Assembly (NCBI GenBank): GCA_900316015.1
Contig: ONBG01000037.1
Coordinates: forward strand, 1 to 32,109
Direction: 5' to 3'
DNA from: an uncultured Prevotella sp.
GTDB lineage: Bacteria; Bacteroidota; Bacteroidia; Bacteroidales; Bacteroidaceae
Length of the DNA: 32,109 bases
A program made the translations under genes and the position numbers. Below the pieces are notes generated by a model that worked only from the letters and a program-made list of their open reading frames with translations, did no database searches and was not told the origin of the DNA. Each line of letters begins with the position of its first letter. Within the stretch, counting starts at the first letter, position 1. Positions 31,901 to 32,109 of the stretch are shown in pieces.

Positions 31901-32020
31901 GGTCATCTAACGCTTCGCAATAGGTTATCTCCTGCCTCGCAAAAGGTCATCTATTAGGTCACAAAAGATGATCTCATAGGAGACGAAAGGTCATCTCCTG
32001 CTTTTCAAGGATGACTATGC
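31901..32020 (-). repeat. Right 22-bp-period repeat array, inverted relative to the left array
   Basis: AGGTCATCT-type blocks end at 31908, 31930, 31952, 31974 and 31996, exactly 22 bp apart. Read on the minus strand the array is GGCATAGTCATC, a 13-bp gap, then five AGATGACCT units, the same order as at 853-1001. The 12-bp leading sequence and the AGATGACCTTTCG of unit 1 are identical in both arrays. Confidence 0.8.
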
Positions 32021-32026
32021 CTGATA

Positions 32027-32109
32027 TTACTTCACACTGTTTGATTTGTTATTACTGAATTGGTTTACATCTTTTTTACTTGCTTCCTGAAAAGCTTTAC
32101 TCTTCCAGT
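32027..32109 (-). CDS. Possible C-terminal end of a leftward gene (partial)
   Basis: The minus strand is open from the window edge to TAA at 32027-32029. The 26 residues are Lys/Asn/Ser-rich and match no family I recognise. The only support is the open frame and the array and terminator-like palindrome downstream. Confidence 0.25.
   Translation of the reverse strand, partial: WKSKAFQEASKKDVNQFSNNKSNSVK

Noticed and set aside
853-32020. Inverted arrays as ends of a mobile element
   Set aside because: The 31 kb between them is mainly housekeeping and metabolic genes with no transposase or integrase, and no target duplication can be seen.

Overview
The window looks like a chromosomal segment of a Prevotella-like member of the Bacteroidota. 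The evidence is the promoter style (a TAnnTTTG element about 20 bp downstream of a TTG/TTTG element, in front of most transcription units), the absence of clear Shine-Dalgarno sites, the protein families, and Prevotella-type intergenic repeats. I see no tRNA, rRNA, CRISPR array, transposase or phage gene.

Layout. 1-482 is the 5' part of a leftward exported protein. 483-1261 is non-coding, with a long leader, a 22-bp-period repeat array and the dps promoter. 1262-3224 holds dps and a secreted GH53 galactanase. 3221-15245 is a sulfur assimilation locus: a leftward Pst-type ATPase gene, then rightward genes for a ThiS-like sulfur carrier, a ThiF/MoeB-like E1 enzyme, a JAMM protease, sulfite reductase with a C-terminal TusA domain, siroheme synthesis (CysG-N, SUMT), cysD, cysN, APS-reductase-type cysH, a PstS-like lipoprotein, a 31-codon membrane mini-ORF, and PstC/PstA-like permeases. 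An orphan LuxR-type response regulator follows, leftward. 16027-23049 is a leftward operon of NAD kinase, an ABC exporter and a MacAB-type efflux set. 23159-27738 holds a DJ-1/PfpI protein, IspD, RecG and an M23/LysM peptidase. 27806-30942 is a leftward operon of two glycosyltransferases and a BNR-propeller protein. 30943-32109 is non-coding and repeat-rich, with a promoter-microORF-terminator cassette, a second 22-bp array inverted relative to the first, and perhaps the end of another leftward gene.

How the genes work together. The sulfur genes make a near-complete route: oxyanion import, ATP sulfurylase to APS, APS reductase to sulfite, siroheme sulfite reductase to sulfide, then probable transfer to a protein thiocarboxylate through the carrier, E1 and JAMM modules. 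The most interesting signal is a 16-bp palindrome, TACCA-N6-TGGTA. I find it only in the promoter regions of pstB/thiS (three copies), pstS and the response regulator gene. It is centred near -42 at thiS and pstS and near -65 at pstB and the regulator gene. This ties the split Pst-like transporter, the sulfate pathway and the regulator into one apparent regulon, and suggests that the transporter imports sulfate rather than phosphate.
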